From Rallus limicola (lineage: Eukaryota > Chordata > Aves > Gruiformes > Rallidae), in contig JAKCOZ010000245.1 of NCBI GenBank assembly GCA_022605955.1, positions 1 through 64,000 of the forward strand: DNA of 64,000 nucleotides. Reading direction: 5' to 3'. Both the position numbers and the translations under genes were made by a program. Positions 10,038 to 23,200 of this stretch are shown piece by piece. The notes beneath the pieces are model-generated. The model saw only the letters and a list, made by a program, of their open reading frames with translations, made no database searches and was not told where the DNA came from. Within the stretch, counting starts at the first letter, position 1, and each line of letters begins with the position of its first letter.

Positions 10038-12611
10038 TTAGGCATGTTTTGAACTGCAGTCTGCTAGGGCCGAGAAAAGCACTGTAGGAGGTAGCAGGTA
10101 TGTTCCTTCTTTCCAGGCAAAGGAAAAGGCTGAGAGCCAAAGTGACAGGGTCTGCTTGTGTGTCCTGTTAGGAGGTTTCAGACAAGCTATGCCTTTCATG
10201 CCTAGCTTCTTTACTTTGGGAGTTATTGCTGGACGTTTAGCATGTTTTGAACTGCAGTCTGCTAGGGCCGAGAAAAGCACCGTAGGAGGTTCCAGGCATG
10301 TTCCCTCTTTCCAGGCAAAGGAAAAGGCTGAGAGCCAAAGTGACAGGGTCTGCTTGTGTGTCCTGTTAGGAGGTTTCAGACAAGCTATGCCTTTCATGCC
10401 TAGCTTCTTTACTTTGGGAGTTATTGCTGGACGTTTAGCATGTTTTGAACTGCAGTCTGCTAGGGCCGAGAAAAGCACTGTAGGAGGGAGCATGTATGTT
10501 CCTTCTTTCCAGGCAAAGGAAAAGGCTGAGAGCCAAAGTGACAGGGTCTGCTTGTGTGTCCTGTTAGGAGGTTTCAGACAAGCTATGCCTTTCAGTCCTA
10601 GCTTCTTTACTTTGGGAGTTATTGCTGGACGTTTAGCATGTTTTGAACTGCAGTCTGCTAGGGCCGAGAAAAGCACCGTAGGAGGTTCCAGGCATGTTCC
10701 CTCTTTCCAGGCAAAGGAAAAGGCTGAGAGCCAAAGTGACAGGGTCTGCTTGTGTGTCCTGTTATAAGGTTTCAGACAAGCTATGCCTTTCATGCCTAGC
10801 TTCTTTACTTTGGGAGTTATTGCTGGACGTTTAGCATGTTTTGAACTGCAGTCTGCTAGGGCCGAGAAAAGCACTGTAGGAGGTAGCAGGTATGTTCCTT
10901 CTTTCCAGGCAAAGGAAAAGGCTGAGAGCCAAAGTGACAGGGTCTGCTTGTGTGTCCTGTTAGGAGGTTTCAGACAAGCTATGCCTTTCATGCCTAGCTT
11001 CTTTACTTTGGGAGTTATTGCTGGACGTTTAGCATGTTTTGAACTGCAGTCTGCTAGGGCCGAGAAAAGCACCGTAGGAGGTTCCAGGCATGTTCCCTCT
11101 TTCCAGGCAAAGGAAAAGGCTGAGAGCCAAAGTGACAGGGTCTGCTTGTGTGTCCTGTTAGGAGGTTTCAGACAAGCTATGCCTTTCAGTCCTAGCTTCT
11201 TTACTTTGGGAGTTATTGCTGGACGTTTAGCATGTTTTGAACTGCAGTCTGCTAGGGCCGAGAAAAGCACCGTAGGAGGTAGCTGGTATGTTCCTTCTTT
11301 CCAGGCAAAGGAAAAGGCTGAGAGCCAAAGTGACAGGGTCTGCTTGTGTGTCCTGTTAGGAGGTTTCAGACAAGCTATGCCTTTCAGTCCTAGCTTCTTT
11401 ACTTTGGGAGTTATTGCTGGACGTTTAGCAAGTTTTGAACTGCAGTCTGCTAGGGCCGAGAAAAACACCGTAGGAGCATCCAGGCATGTTCCCTCTTTCC
11501 AGGTAAAGGAAAAGGCTGAGAGCCAAAGTGACAGGGTCTGCTTGTGTGTCCTGTTAGGAGGTTTCAGACAAGCTATGCCTTTCATGCCTAGCTTCTTTAC
11601 TTTGGGAGTTATTGCTGGACGTTTAGCATGTTTTGAACTGCAGTCTGCTAGGGCTGAGAAAAGCACCGTAGGAGGTTCCAGGCATGTTCCCTCTTTCCAG
11701 GCAAAGGAAAAGGCTGAGAGCCAAAGTGACAGGGTCTGCTTGTGTGTCCTGTTAGGAGGTTTCAGACAAGCTATGCCTTTCATGCCTAGCTTCTTTACTT
11801 TGGGAGTTATTGCTGGACGTTTAGCATGTTTTGAACTGCAGTCTGCTAGGGCCGAGAAAAGCACTGTAGGAGGTAGCAGGTATGTTCCTTCTTTCCAGGC
11901 AAAGGAAAAGGCTGAGAGCCAAAGTGACAGGGTCTGCTTGTGTGTCCTGTTAGGAGGTTTCAGACAAGCTATGCCTTTCATGCCTAGCTTCTTTACTTTG
12001 GGAGTTATTGCTGGACGTTTAGCATGTTTTGAACTGCAGTCTGCTAGGGCCGAGAAAAGCACCGTAGGAGGTTCCAGGCATGTTCCCTCTTTCCAGGCAA
12101 AGGAAAAGGCTGAGAGCCAAAGTGACAGGGTCTGCTTGTGTGTCCTGTTAGGAGGTTTCAGACAAGCTATGCCTTTCAGTCCTAGCTTCTTTACTTTGGG
12201 AGTTATTGCTGGACGTTTAGCATGTTTTGAACTGCAGTCTGCTAGGGCCGAAAAAAGCACCGTAGGAGGTAGCAGGTATGTTCCCTCTTTCCAGGCAAAG
12301 GAAAAGGCTGAGAGCCAAAGTGACAGGGTCTGCTTGTGTGTCCTGTTAGGAGGTTTCAGACAAGCTATGCCTTTCATGCCTAGCTTCTTTACTTTGGGAG
12401 TTATTGCTGGACGTTTAGCATGTTTTGAACTGCAGTCTGCTAGGGCCGAGAAAAGCACCGTAGGAGGTTCCAGGCATGTTCCCTCTTTCCAGGCAAAGGA
12501 AAAGGCTGAGAGCCAAAGTGACAGGGTCTGCTTGTGTGTCCTGTTAGGAGGTTTCAGACAAGCTATGCCTTTCATGCCTAGCTTCTTTACTTTGGGAGTT
12601 ATTGCTGGACG
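10038..12611 (+). repeat. 13-monomer higher-order repeat, type 2, copy 1
   Basis: This is a 2574-bp unit from TTAGGC to TTAGGC. Private markers recur exactly 2574 bp later in the next unit: AGCTGGTATG (11281 and 13855), GAGAAAAACACC (near 11460 and 14034), CCAGGTAAAGG (near 11500 and 14074), AGGGCTGAG (near 11652 and 14226) and CCGAAAAAAGC (near 12248 and 14822). The neighbouring unit matches through all thirteen monomers apart from isolated substitutions. Confidence 0.92.
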
Positions 12612-15600
12612 TTAGGCATGTTTTGAACTGCAGTCTGCTAGGGCCGAGAAAAGCACTGTAGGAGGTAGCAGGTATGTTCCTTCTTTCCAGGCAAAGGAAA
12701 AGGCTGAGAGCCAAAGTGACAGGGTCTGCTTGTGTGTCCTGTTAGGAGGTTTCAGACAAGCTATGCCTTTCATGCCTAGCTTCTTTACTTTGGGAGTTAT
12801 TGCTGGACGTTTAGCATGTTTTGAACTGCAGTCTGCTAGGGCCGAGAAAAGCACCGTAGGAGGTTCCAGGCATGTTCCCTCTTTCCAGGCAAAGGAAAAG
12901 GCTGAGAGCCAAAGTGACAGGGTCTGCTTGTGTGTCCTGTTAGGAGGTTTCAGACAAGCTATGCCTTTCATGCCTAGCTTCTTTACTTTGGGAGTTATTG
13001 CTGGACGTTTAGCATGTTTTGAACTGCAGTCTGCTAGGGCCGAGAAAAGCACTGTAGGAGGGAGCATGTATGTTCCTTCTTTCCAGGCAAAGGAAAAGGC
13101 TGAGAGCCAAAGTGACAGGGTCTGCTTGTGTGTCCTGTTAGGAGGTTTCAGACAAGCTATGCCTTTCAGTCCTAGCTTCTTTACTTTGGGAGTTATTGCT
13201 GGACGTTTAGCATGTTTTGAACTGCAGTCTGCTAGGGCCGAGAAAAGCACCGTAGGAGGTTCCAGGCATGTTCCCTCTTTCCAGGCAAAGGAAAAGGCTG
13301 AGAGCCAAAGTGACAGGGTCTGCTTGTGTGTCCTGTTATAAGGTTTCAGACAAGCTATGCCTTTCATGCCTAGCTTCTTTACTTTGGGAGTTATTGCTGG
13401 ACGTTTAGCATGTTTTGAACTGCAGTCTGCTAGGGCCGAGAAAAGCACTGTAGGAGGTAGCAGGTATGTTCCTTCTTTCCAGGCAAAGGAAAAGGCTGAG
13501 AGCCAAAGTGACAGGGTCTGCTTGTGTGTCCTGTTAGGAGGTTTCAGACAAGCTATGCCTTTCATGCCTAGCTTCTTTACTTTGGGAGTTATTGCTGGAC
13601 GTTTAGCATGTTTTGAACTGCAGTCTGCTAGGGCCGAGAAAAGCACCGTAGGAGGTTCCAGGCATGTTCCCTCTTTCCAGGCAAAGGAAAAGGCTGAGAG
13701 CCAAAGTGACAGGGTCTGCTTGTGTGTCCTGTTAGGAGGTTTCAGACAAGCTATGCCTTTCAGTCCTAGCTTCTTTACTTTGGGAGTTATTGCTGGACGT
13801 TTAGCATGTTTTGAACTGCAGTCTGCTAGGGCCGAGAAAAGCACCGTAGGAGGTAGCTGGTATGTTCCTTCTTTCCAGGCAAAGGAAAAGGCTGAGAGCC
13901 AAAGTGACAGGGTCTGCTTGTGTGTCCTGTTAGGAGGTTTCAGACAAGCTATGCCTTTCAGTCCTAGCTTCTTTACTTTGGGAGTTATTGCTGGACGTTT
14001 AGCAAGTTTTGAACTGCAGTCTGCTAGGGCCGAGAAAAACACCGTAGGAGCATCCAGGCATGTTCCCTCTTTCCAGGTAAAGGAAAAGGCTGAGAGCCAA
14101 AGTGACAGGGTCTGCTTGTGTGTCCTGTTAGGAGGTTTCAGACAAGCTATGCCTTTCATGCCTAGCTTCTTTACTTTGGGAGTTATTGCTGGACGTTTAG
14201 CATGTTTTGAACTGCAGTCTGCTAGGGCTGAGAAAAGCACCGTAGGAGGTTCCAGGCATGTTCCCTCTTTCCAGGCAAAGGAAAAGGCTGAGAGCCAAAG
14301 TGACAGGGTCTGCTTGTGTGTCCTGTTAGGAGGTTTCAGACAAGCTATGCCTTTCATGCCTAGCTTCTTTACTTTGGGAGTTATTGCTGGACGTTTAGCA
14401 TGTTTTGAACTGCAGTCTGCTAGGGCCGAGAAAAGCACTGTAGGAGGTAGCAGGTATGTTCCTTCTTTCCAGGCAAAGGAAAAGGCTGAGAGCCAAAGTG
14501 ACAGGGTCTGCTTGTGTGTCCTGTTAGGAGGTTTCAGACAAGCTATGCCTTTCATGCCTAGCTTCTTTACTTTGGGAGTTATTGCTGGACGTTTAGCATG
14601 TTTTGAACTGCAGTCTGCTAGGGCCGAGAAAAGCACCGTAGGAGGTTCCAGGCATGTTCCCTCTTTCCAGGCAAAGGAAAAGGCTGAGAGCCAAAGTGAC
14701 AGGGTCTGCTTGTGTGTCCTGTTAGGAGGTTTCAGACAAGCTATGCCTTTCAGTCCTAGCTTCTTTACTTTGGGAGTTATTGCTGGACGTTTAGCATGTT
14801 TTGAACTGCAGTCTGCTAGGGCCGAAAAAAGCACCGTAGGAGGTAGCAGGTATGTTCCCTCTTTCCAGGCAAAGGAAAAGGCTGAGAGCCAAAGTGACAA
14901 GGTCTGCTTGTGTGTCCTGTTAGGAGGTTTCAGACAAGCTATGCCTTTCATGCCTAGCTTCTTTACTTTGGGAGTTATTGCTGGACGTTTAGCATGTTTT
15001 GAACTGCAGTCTGCTAGGGCCGAGAAAAGCACCGTAGGAGGTTCCAGGCATGTTCCCTCTTTCCAGGCAAAGGAAAAGGCTGAGAGCCAAAGTGACAGGG
15101 TCTGCTTGTGTGTCCTGTTATAAGGTTTCAGACAAGCTATGCCTTTCAGTCCTAGCTTCTTTACTTTGGGAGTTATTGCTGGACGTTTAGCATGTTTTGA
15201 ACTGCAGTCTGCTAGGGCCGAGAAAAGCACTGTAGGAGGTAGCAGGTATGTTCCTTCTTTCCAGGCAAAGGAAAAGGCTGAGAGCCAAAGTGACAGGGTC
15301 TGCTTGTGTGTCCTGTTAGGAGGTTTCAGACAAGCTATGCCTTTCATGCCTAGCTTCTTTACTTTGGGAGTTATTGCTGGACGTTTAGCATGTTTTGAAC
15401 TGCAGTCTGCTAGGGCCGAGAAAAGCACCGTAGGAGGTTCCAGGCATGTTCCCTCTTTCCAGGCAAAGGAAATAGCTGAGAGCCAAAGTGACAGGGTCTG
15501 CTTGTGTGTCCTGTTAGGAGGTTTCAGACAAGCTATGCCTTTCAGTCCTAGCTTCTTTACTTTGGGAGTTATTGCTGGACGTTTAGCATGTTTTGAACTG

Positions 15601-16175
15601 CAGTCTGCTAGGGCCGAGAAAAGCACTGTAGGAGGTAGCAGGTATGTTCCTTCTTTCCAGGCAAAGGAAAAGGCTGAGAGCCAAAGTGACAGGGTCTGCT
15701 TGTGTGTCCTGTTAGGAGGTTTCAGACAAGCTATGCCTTTCATGCCTAGCTTCTTTACTTTGGGAGTTATTGCTGGACGTTTAGCATGTTTTGAACTGCA
15801 GTCTGCTAGGGCCGAGAAAAGCACCGTAGGAGGTTCCAGGCATGTTCCCTCTTTCCAGGCAAAGGAAAAGGCTGAGAGCCAAAGTGACAGGGTCTGCTTG
15901 TGTGTCCTGTTAGGAGGTTTCAGACAAGCTATGCCTTTCATGCCTAGCTTCTTTACTTTGGGAGTTATTGCTGGACGTTTAGCATGTTTTGAACTGCAGT
16001 CTGCTAGGGCCGAGAAAAGCACCGTAGGAGGTTCCAGGCATGTTCCCTCTTTCCAGGCAAAGGAAAAGGCTGAGAGCCAAAGTGACAGGGTCTGCTTGTG
16101 TGTCCTGTTAGGAGGTTTCAGACAAGCTATGCCTTTCATGCCTAGCTTCTTTACTTTGGGAGTTATTGCTGGACG
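12612..16175 (+). repeat. 18-monomer higher-order repeat (type 2 plus five monomers)
   Basis: The first 13 monomers follow 10038-12611 in register. Differences include GACAAGG near 14899 and a TTATAAGG at 15118 where the earlier copy has GTTAGGAGG. Five further monomers (about 15139-16175) follow before the next TTAGGC at 16176. The length difference is exactly 5 x 198 bp, as expected for in-register unequal exchange. A private variant GGAAATAGC lies near 15472. Confidence 0.9.
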
Positions 16176-19100
16176 TTAGGCATGTTTTGAACTGCAGTCT
16201 GCTAGGGCCGAGAAAAGCACTGTAGGAGGTAGCAGGTATGTTCCTTCTTTCCAGGCAAAGGAAAAGGCTGAGAGCCAAAGTGACAGGGTCTGCTTGTGTG
16301 TCCTGTTAGGAGGTTTCAGACAAGCTATGCCTTTCATGCCTAGCTTCTTTACTTTGGGAGTTATTGCTGGACGTTTAGCATGTTTTGAACTGCAGTCTGC
16401 TAGGGCCGAGAAAAGCACCGTAGGAGGTTCCAGGCATGTTCCCTCTTTCCAGGCAAAGGAAAAGGCTGAGAGCCAAAGTGACAGGGTCTGCTTGTGTGTC
16501 CTGTTAGGAGGTTTCAGACAAGCTATGCCTTTCATGCCTAGCTTCTTTACTTTGGGAGTTATTGCTGGACGTTTAGCATGTTTTGAACTGCAGTCTGCTA
16601 GGGCCGAGAAAAGCACTGTAGGAGGGAGCATGTATGTTCCTTCTTTCCAGGCAAAGGAAAAGGCTGAGAGCCAAAGTGACAGGGTCTGCTTGTGTGTCCT
16701 GTTAGGAGGTTTCAGACAAGCTATGCCTTTCATGCCTAGCTTCTTTACTTTGGGAGTTATTGCTGGACGTTTAGCATGTTTTGAACTGCAGTCTGCTAGG
16801 GCCGAGAAAAGCACCGTAGGAGGTTCCAGGCATGTTCCCTCTTTCCAGGCAAAGGAAAAGGCTGAGAGCCAAAGTGACAGGGTCTGCTTGTGTGTCCTGT
16901 TATAAGGTTTCAGACAAGCTATGCCTTTCATGCCTAGCTTCTTTACTTTGGGAGTTATTGCTGGACGTTTAGCATGTTTTGAACTGCAGTCTGCTAGGGC
17001 CGAGAAAAGCACTTTAGGAGGTAGCAGGTATGTTCCTTCTTTCCAGGCAAAGGAAAAGGCTGAGAGCCAAAGTGACAGGGTCTGCTTGTGTGTCCTGTTA
17101 GGAGGTTTCAGACAAGCTATGCCTTTCATGCCTAGCTTCTTTACTTTGGGAGTTATTGCTGGACGTTTAGCATGTTTTGAACTGCAGTCTGCTAGGGCCG
17201 AGAAAAGCACCGTAGGAGGTTCCAGGCATGTTCCCTCTTTCCAGGCAAAGGAAAAGGCTGAGAGCCAAAGTGACAGGGTCTGCTTGTGTGTCCTGTTAGG
17301 AGGTTTCAGACAAGCTATGCCTTTCAGTCCTAGCTTCTTTACTTTGGGAGTTATTGCTGGACGTTTAGCAAGTTTTGAACTGCAGTCTGCTAGGGCCGAG
17401 AAAAACACCGTAGGAGCATCCAGGCATGTTCCCTCTTTCCAGGTAAAGGAAAAGGCTGAGAGCCAAAGTGACAGGGTCTGCTTGTGTGTCCTGTTAGGAG
17501 GTTTCAGACAAGCTATGCCTTTCATGCCTAGCTTCTTTACTTTGGGAGTTATTGCTGGACGTTTAGCATGTTTTGAACTGCAGTCTGCTAGGGCTGAGAA
17601 AAGCACCGTAGGAGGTTCCAGGCATGTTCCCTCTTTCCAGGCAAAGGAAAAGGCTGAGAGCCAAAGTGACAGGGTCTGCTTGTGTGTCCTGTTAGGAGGT
17701 TTCAGACAAGCTATGCCTTTCATGCCTAGCTTCTTTACTTTGGGAGTTATTGCTGGACGTTTAGCATGTTTTGAACTGCAGTCTGCTAGGGCCGAGAAAA
17801 GCACTGTAGGAGGTAGCAGGTATGTTCCTTCTTTCCAGGCAAAGGAAAAGGCTGAGAGCCAAAGTGACAGGGTCTGCTTGTGTGTCCTGTTAGGAGGTTT
17901 CAGACAAGCTATGCCTTTCATGCCTAGCTTCTTTACTTTGGGAGTTATTGCTGGACGTTTAGCATGTTTTGAACTGCAGTCTGCTAGGGCCGAGAAAAGC
18001 ACCGTAGGAGGTTCCAGGCATGTTCCCTCTTTCCAGGCAAAGGAAAAGGCTGAGAGCCAAAGTGACAGGGTCTGCTTGTGTGTCCTGTTAGGAGGTTTCA
18101 GACAAGCTATGCCTTTCAGTCCTAGCTTCTTTACTTTGGGAGTTATTGCTGGACGTTTAGCATGTTTTGAACTGCAGTCTGCTAGGGCCGAAAAAAGCAC
18201 CGTAGGAGGTAGCAGGTATGTTCCCTCTTTCCAGGCAAAGGAAAAGGCTGAGAGCCAAAGTGACAGGGTCTGCTTGTGTGTCCTGTTAGGAGGTTTCAGA
18301 CAAGCTATGCCTTTCATGCCTAGCTTCTTTACTTTGGGAGTTATTGCTGGACGTTTAGCATGTTTTGAACTGCAGTCTGCTAGGGCCGAGAAAAGCACCG
18401 TAGGAGCATCCAGGCATGTTCCCTCTTTCCAGGCAAAGGAAAAGGCTGAGAGCCAAAGTGACAGGGTCTGCTTGTGTGTCCTGTTATAAGGTTTCAGACA
18501 AGCTATGCCTTTCAGTCCTAGCTTCTTTACTTTGGGAGTTATTGCTGGACGTTTAGCATGTTTTGAACTGCAGTCTGCTAGGGCCGAGAAAAGCACTGTA
18601 GGAGGTAGCAGGTATGTTCCTTCTTTCCAGGCAAAGGAAAAGGCTGAGAGCCAAAGTGACAGGGTCTGCTTGTGTGTCCTGTTAGGAGGTTTCAGACAAG
18701 CTATGCCTTTCATGCCTAGCTTCTTTACTTTGGGAGTTATTGCTGGACGTTTAGCATGTTTTGAACTGCAGTCTGCTAGGGCCGAGAAAAGCACCGTAGG
18801 AGGTTCCAGGCATGTTCCCTCTTTCCAGGCAAAGGAAAAGGCTGAGAGCCAAAGTGACAGGGTCTGCTTGTGTGTCCTGTTAGGAGGTTTCAGACAAGCT
18901 ATGCCTTTCAGTCCTAGCTTCTTTACTTTGGGAGTTATTGCTGGACGTTTAGCATGTTTTGAACTGCAGTCTGCTAGGGCCGAGAAAAGCACCGTAGGAG
19001 CTTCCAGGCATGTTCCCTCTTTCCAGGCAAAGGAAAAGGCTGAGAGCCAAAGTGACAGGGTCTGCTTGTGTGTCCTGTTAGGAGGTTTCAGACAAGCTAT

Positions 19101-20201
19101 GCCTTTCAGTCCTAGCTTCTTTACTTTGGGAGTTATTGCTGGACGTTTAGCATGTTTTGAACTGCAGTCTGCTAGGGCCGAGAAAAGCACCGTAGGAGCT
19201 TCCAGGCATGTTCCCTCTTTCCAGGCAAAGGAAAAGGCTGAGAGCCAAAGTGACAGGGTCTGCTTGTGTGTCCTGTTAGGAGGTTTCAGACAAGCTATGC
19301 CTTTCATGCCTAGCTTCTTTACTTTGGGAGTTATTGCTGGACGTTTAGCATGTTTTGAACTGCAGTCTGCTAGGGCCGAGAAAAGCACCGTAGGAGGTTC
19401 CAGGCATGTTCCCTCTTTCCAGGCAAAGGAAAAGGCTGAGAGCCAAAGTGACAGGGTCTGCTTGTGTGTCCTGTTAGGAGGTTTCAGACAAGCTATGGCT
19501 TTCATGCCTAGCTTCTTTACTTTGGGAGTTATTGCTGGACGTTTAGCATGTTTTGAACTGCAGTCTGCTAGGGCCGAGAAAAGCACCGTAGGAGGTAGCA
19601 GGTATGTTCCTTCTTTCCAGGCAAAGGAAAAGGCTGAGAGCCAAAGTGACAGGGTCTGCTTGTGTGTCCTGTTAGGAGGTTTCAGACAAGCTATGCCTTT
19701 CAGTCCTAGCTTCTTTACTTTGGGAGTTATTGCTGGACGTTTAGCATGTTTTGAACTGCAGTCTGCTAGGGCCGAGAAAAGCACCGTAGGAGGTAGCAGG
19801 TATGTTCCTTCTTTCCAGGCAAAGGAAAAGGCTGAGAGCCAAAGTGACAGGGTCTGCTTGTGTGTCCTGTTAGGAGGTTTCAGACAAGCTATGCCTTTCA
19901 TGCCTAGCTTCTTTACTTTGGGAGTTATTGCTGGACGTTTAGCAAGTTTTGAACTGCAGTCTGCTAGGGCCGAGAAAAGCACCGTAGGAGCATCCAGGCA
20001 TGTTCCCTCTTTCCAGGCAAAGGAAAAGGCTGAGAGCCAAAGTGACAGGGTCTGCTTGTGTGTCCTGTTAGGAGGTTTCAGACAAGCTATGCCTTTCATG
20101 CCTAGCTTCTTTACTTTGGGAGTTATTGCTGGACGTTTAGCATGTTTTGAACTGCAGTCTGCTAGGGCCGAGAAAAGCACCGTAGGAGGTTCCAGGCATG
20201 T
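16176..20201 (+). repeat. Composite HOR joining the 336-type and type 2 units
   Basis: This unit opens with TTAGGC (16176) and TTATAAGG (16900). It then carries CACTTTAGG near 17011 (shared with 1171) and the type 2 series GAGAAAAACACC near 17400, AGGGCTGAG near 17592 and CCGAAAAAAGC near 18188. It lacks the AGCTGG monomer of the type 2 unit. A further TTATAAGG is at 18484. From about 19.0 kb it matches 1.5-2.6 kb again (GGAGCTTCC, AGCAAGTTTTG, then TTCACTC at 20202). It thus looks like the first HOR with a type 2 block inside, or the first HOR is a deletion product of this one. Confidence 0.8.
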
Positions 20202-23200
20202 TCACTCTTTCCAGGCAAAGGAAAAGGCTGAGAGCCAAAGTGACAGGGTCTGCTTGTGTGTCCTGTTAGGAGGTTTCAGACAAGCTATGCCTTTCATGCC
20301 TAGCTTCTTTACTTTGGGAGTTATTGCTGGACGTTTAGCATGTTTTGAACTGCAGTCTGCTAGGGCCGAGAAAAGCACTGTAGGAGGTAGCAGGTATGTT
20401 CCTTCTTTCCAGGCAAAGGAAAAGGCTGAGAGCCAAAGTGACAGGGTCTGCTTGTGTGTCCTGTTAGGAGGTTTCAGACAAGCTATGCCTTTCAGTCCTA
20501 GCTTCTTTACTTTGGGAGTTATTGCTGGACGTTTAGCATGTTTTGAACTGCAGTCTGCTAGGGCCGAGAAAAGCACCGTAGGAGGTAGCAGGTATGTTCC
20601 TTCTTTCCAGGCAAAGGAAAAGGCTGAGAGCCAAAGTGACAGGGTCTGCTTGTGTGTCCTGTTAGGAGGTTTCAGACAAGCTATGCCTTTCAGTCCTAGC
20701 TTCTTTACTTTGGGAGTTATTGCTGGACGTTTAGCATGTTTTGAACTGCAGTCTGCTAGGGCCGAGAAAAGCACCGTAGGAGGTAGCAGGTATGTTCCTT
20801 CTTTCCAGGCAAAGGAAAAAGCTGAGAGCCAAAGTGACAGGGTCTGCTTGTGTGTCCTGTTAGGAGGTTTCAGACAAGCTATGCCTTTCAGTCCTAGCTT
20901 CTTTACTTTGGGAGTTATTGCTGGACGTTTAGCATGTTTTGAACTGCAGTCTGCTAGGGCCGAGAAAAGCACCGTAGGAGGTTCCAGGCATGTTCCCTCT
21001 TTCCAGGCAAAGGAAAAGGCTGAGAGCCAAAGTGACAGGGTCTGCTTGTGTGTCCTGTTAGGAGGTTTCAGACAAGCTATGCCTTTCATGCCTAGCTTCT
21101 TTACTTTGGGAGTTATTGCTGGACGTTTAGCATGTTTTGAACTGCAGTCTGCTAGGGCCGAGAAAAGCACTGTAGGAGGTAGCAGGTATGTTCCTTCTTT
21201 CCAGGCAAAGGAAAAGGCTGAGAGCCAAAGTGACAGGGTCTGCTTGTGTGTCCTGTTAGGAGGTTTCAGACAAGCTATGCCTTTCATGCCTAGCTTCTTT
21301 ACTTTGGGAGTTATTGCTGGACGTTTAGCATGTTTTGAACTGCAGTCTGCTAGGGCCGAGAAAAGCACCGTAGGAGGTTCCAGGTATGTTCCCTCTTTCC
21401 AGGCAAAGGAAAAGGCTGAGAGCCAAAGTGACAGGGTCTGCTTGTGTGTCCTGTTAGGAGGTTTCAGACAAGCTATGCCTTTCAGTCCTAGCTTCTTTAC
21501 TTTGGGAGTTATTGCTGGACGTTTAGCATGTTTTGAACTGCAGTCTGCTAGGGCCGAGAAAAGCACCGTAGGAGGTAGCAGGTATGTTCCTTCTTTCCAG
21601 GAAAAGGAAAAGGCTGAGAGCCAAAGTGACAGGGTCTGCTTGTGTGTCCTGTTAGGAGGTTTCAGACAAGCTATGCCTTTCAGTCCTAGCTTCTTTACTT
21701 TGGGAGTTATTGCTGGACGTTTAGCATGTTTTGAACTGCAGTCTGCTAGGGCCGAGAAAAGCACCGTAGGAGGTTCCAGGCATGTTCCCTCTTTCCAGGC
21801 AAAGGAAAAGGCTGAGAGCCAAAGTGACAGGGTCTGCTTGTGTGTCCTGTTAGGAGGTTTCAGACAAGCTATGCCTTTCAGTCCTAGCTTCTTTACTTTG
21901 GGAGTTATTGCTGGACGTTTAGCATGTTTTGAACTGCAGTCTGCTAGGGCCGAGAAAAGCACCGTAGGAGGTAGCAGGTATGTTCCTTCTTTCCAGGCAA
22001 AGGAAAAGGCTGAGAGCCAAAGTGACAGGGTCTGCTTGTGTGTCCTGTTAGGAGGTTTCAGACAAGCTATGCCTTTCATGCCTAGCTTCTTTACTTTGGG
22101 AGTTATTGCTGGACGTTTAGCAAGTTTTGAACTGCAGTCTGCTAGGGCCGAGAAAAGCACCGTAGGAGCATCCAGGCATGTTCCCTCTTTCCAGGCAAAG
22201 GAAAAGGCTGAGAGCCAAAGTGACAGGGTCTGCTTGTGTGTCCTGTTAGGAGGTTTCAGACAAGCTATGGCTTTCATGCCTAGCTTCTTTACTTTGGGAG
22301 TTATTGCTGGACGTTTAGCATGTTTTGAACTGCAGTCTGCTAGGGCCGAGAAAAGCACCGTAGGAGGTTCCAGGCATGTTCCCTCTTTCCAGGCAAAGGA
22401 AAAGGCTGAGAGCCAAAGTGACAGGGTCTGCTTGTGTGTCCTGTTAGGAGGTTTCAGACAAGCTATGCCTTTCATGCCTAGCTTCTTTACTTTGGGAGTT
22501 ATTGCTGGACGTTTAGCATGTTTTGAACTGCAGTCTGCTAGGGCCGAGAAAAGCACCGTAGGAAGTTCCAGGCATGTTCCCTCTTTCCAGGCAAAGGAAA
22601 AGGCTGAGAGCCAAAGTGACAGGGTCTGCTTGTGTGTCCTGTTAGGAGGTTTCAGACAAGCTATGCCTTTCAGTCCTAGCTTCTTTACTTTGGGAGTTAT
22701 TGCTGGACGTTTAGCATGTTTTGAACTGCAGTCTGCTAGGGCCGATAAAAGCACCATAGGAGCTTCCAGGCATGTTCCCTCTTTCCAGTCAAAGGAAAAA
22801 GCTGAGAGCCAAAGTGACAGGGTCTGCTTGTGTGTCCTGTTAGGAGGTTTCAGACAAGCTATGCCTTTCATGCCTAGCTTCTTTACTTTGGGAGTTATTG
22901 CTGTACGTTTAGCATGTTTTGAACTGCAGTCTGCTAGGGCCGAGAAAAGCACCGTAGGAGCTTCCAGGCATGTTCCCTCTTTCCAGGCAAAGGAAAAGGC
23001 TGAGAGCCAAAGTGACAGGGTCTGCTTGTGTGTCCTGTTAGGAGGTTTCAGACAAGCTATGGCTTTCATGCCTAGCTTCTTTACTTTGGGAGTTATTGCT
23101 GGACGTTTAGCATGTTTTGAACTGCAGTCTGCTAGGGCCGAGAAAAGCACCGTAGGAGGTTCCAGGCATGTTCCCTCTTTCCAGGCAAAGGAAAAGGCTG

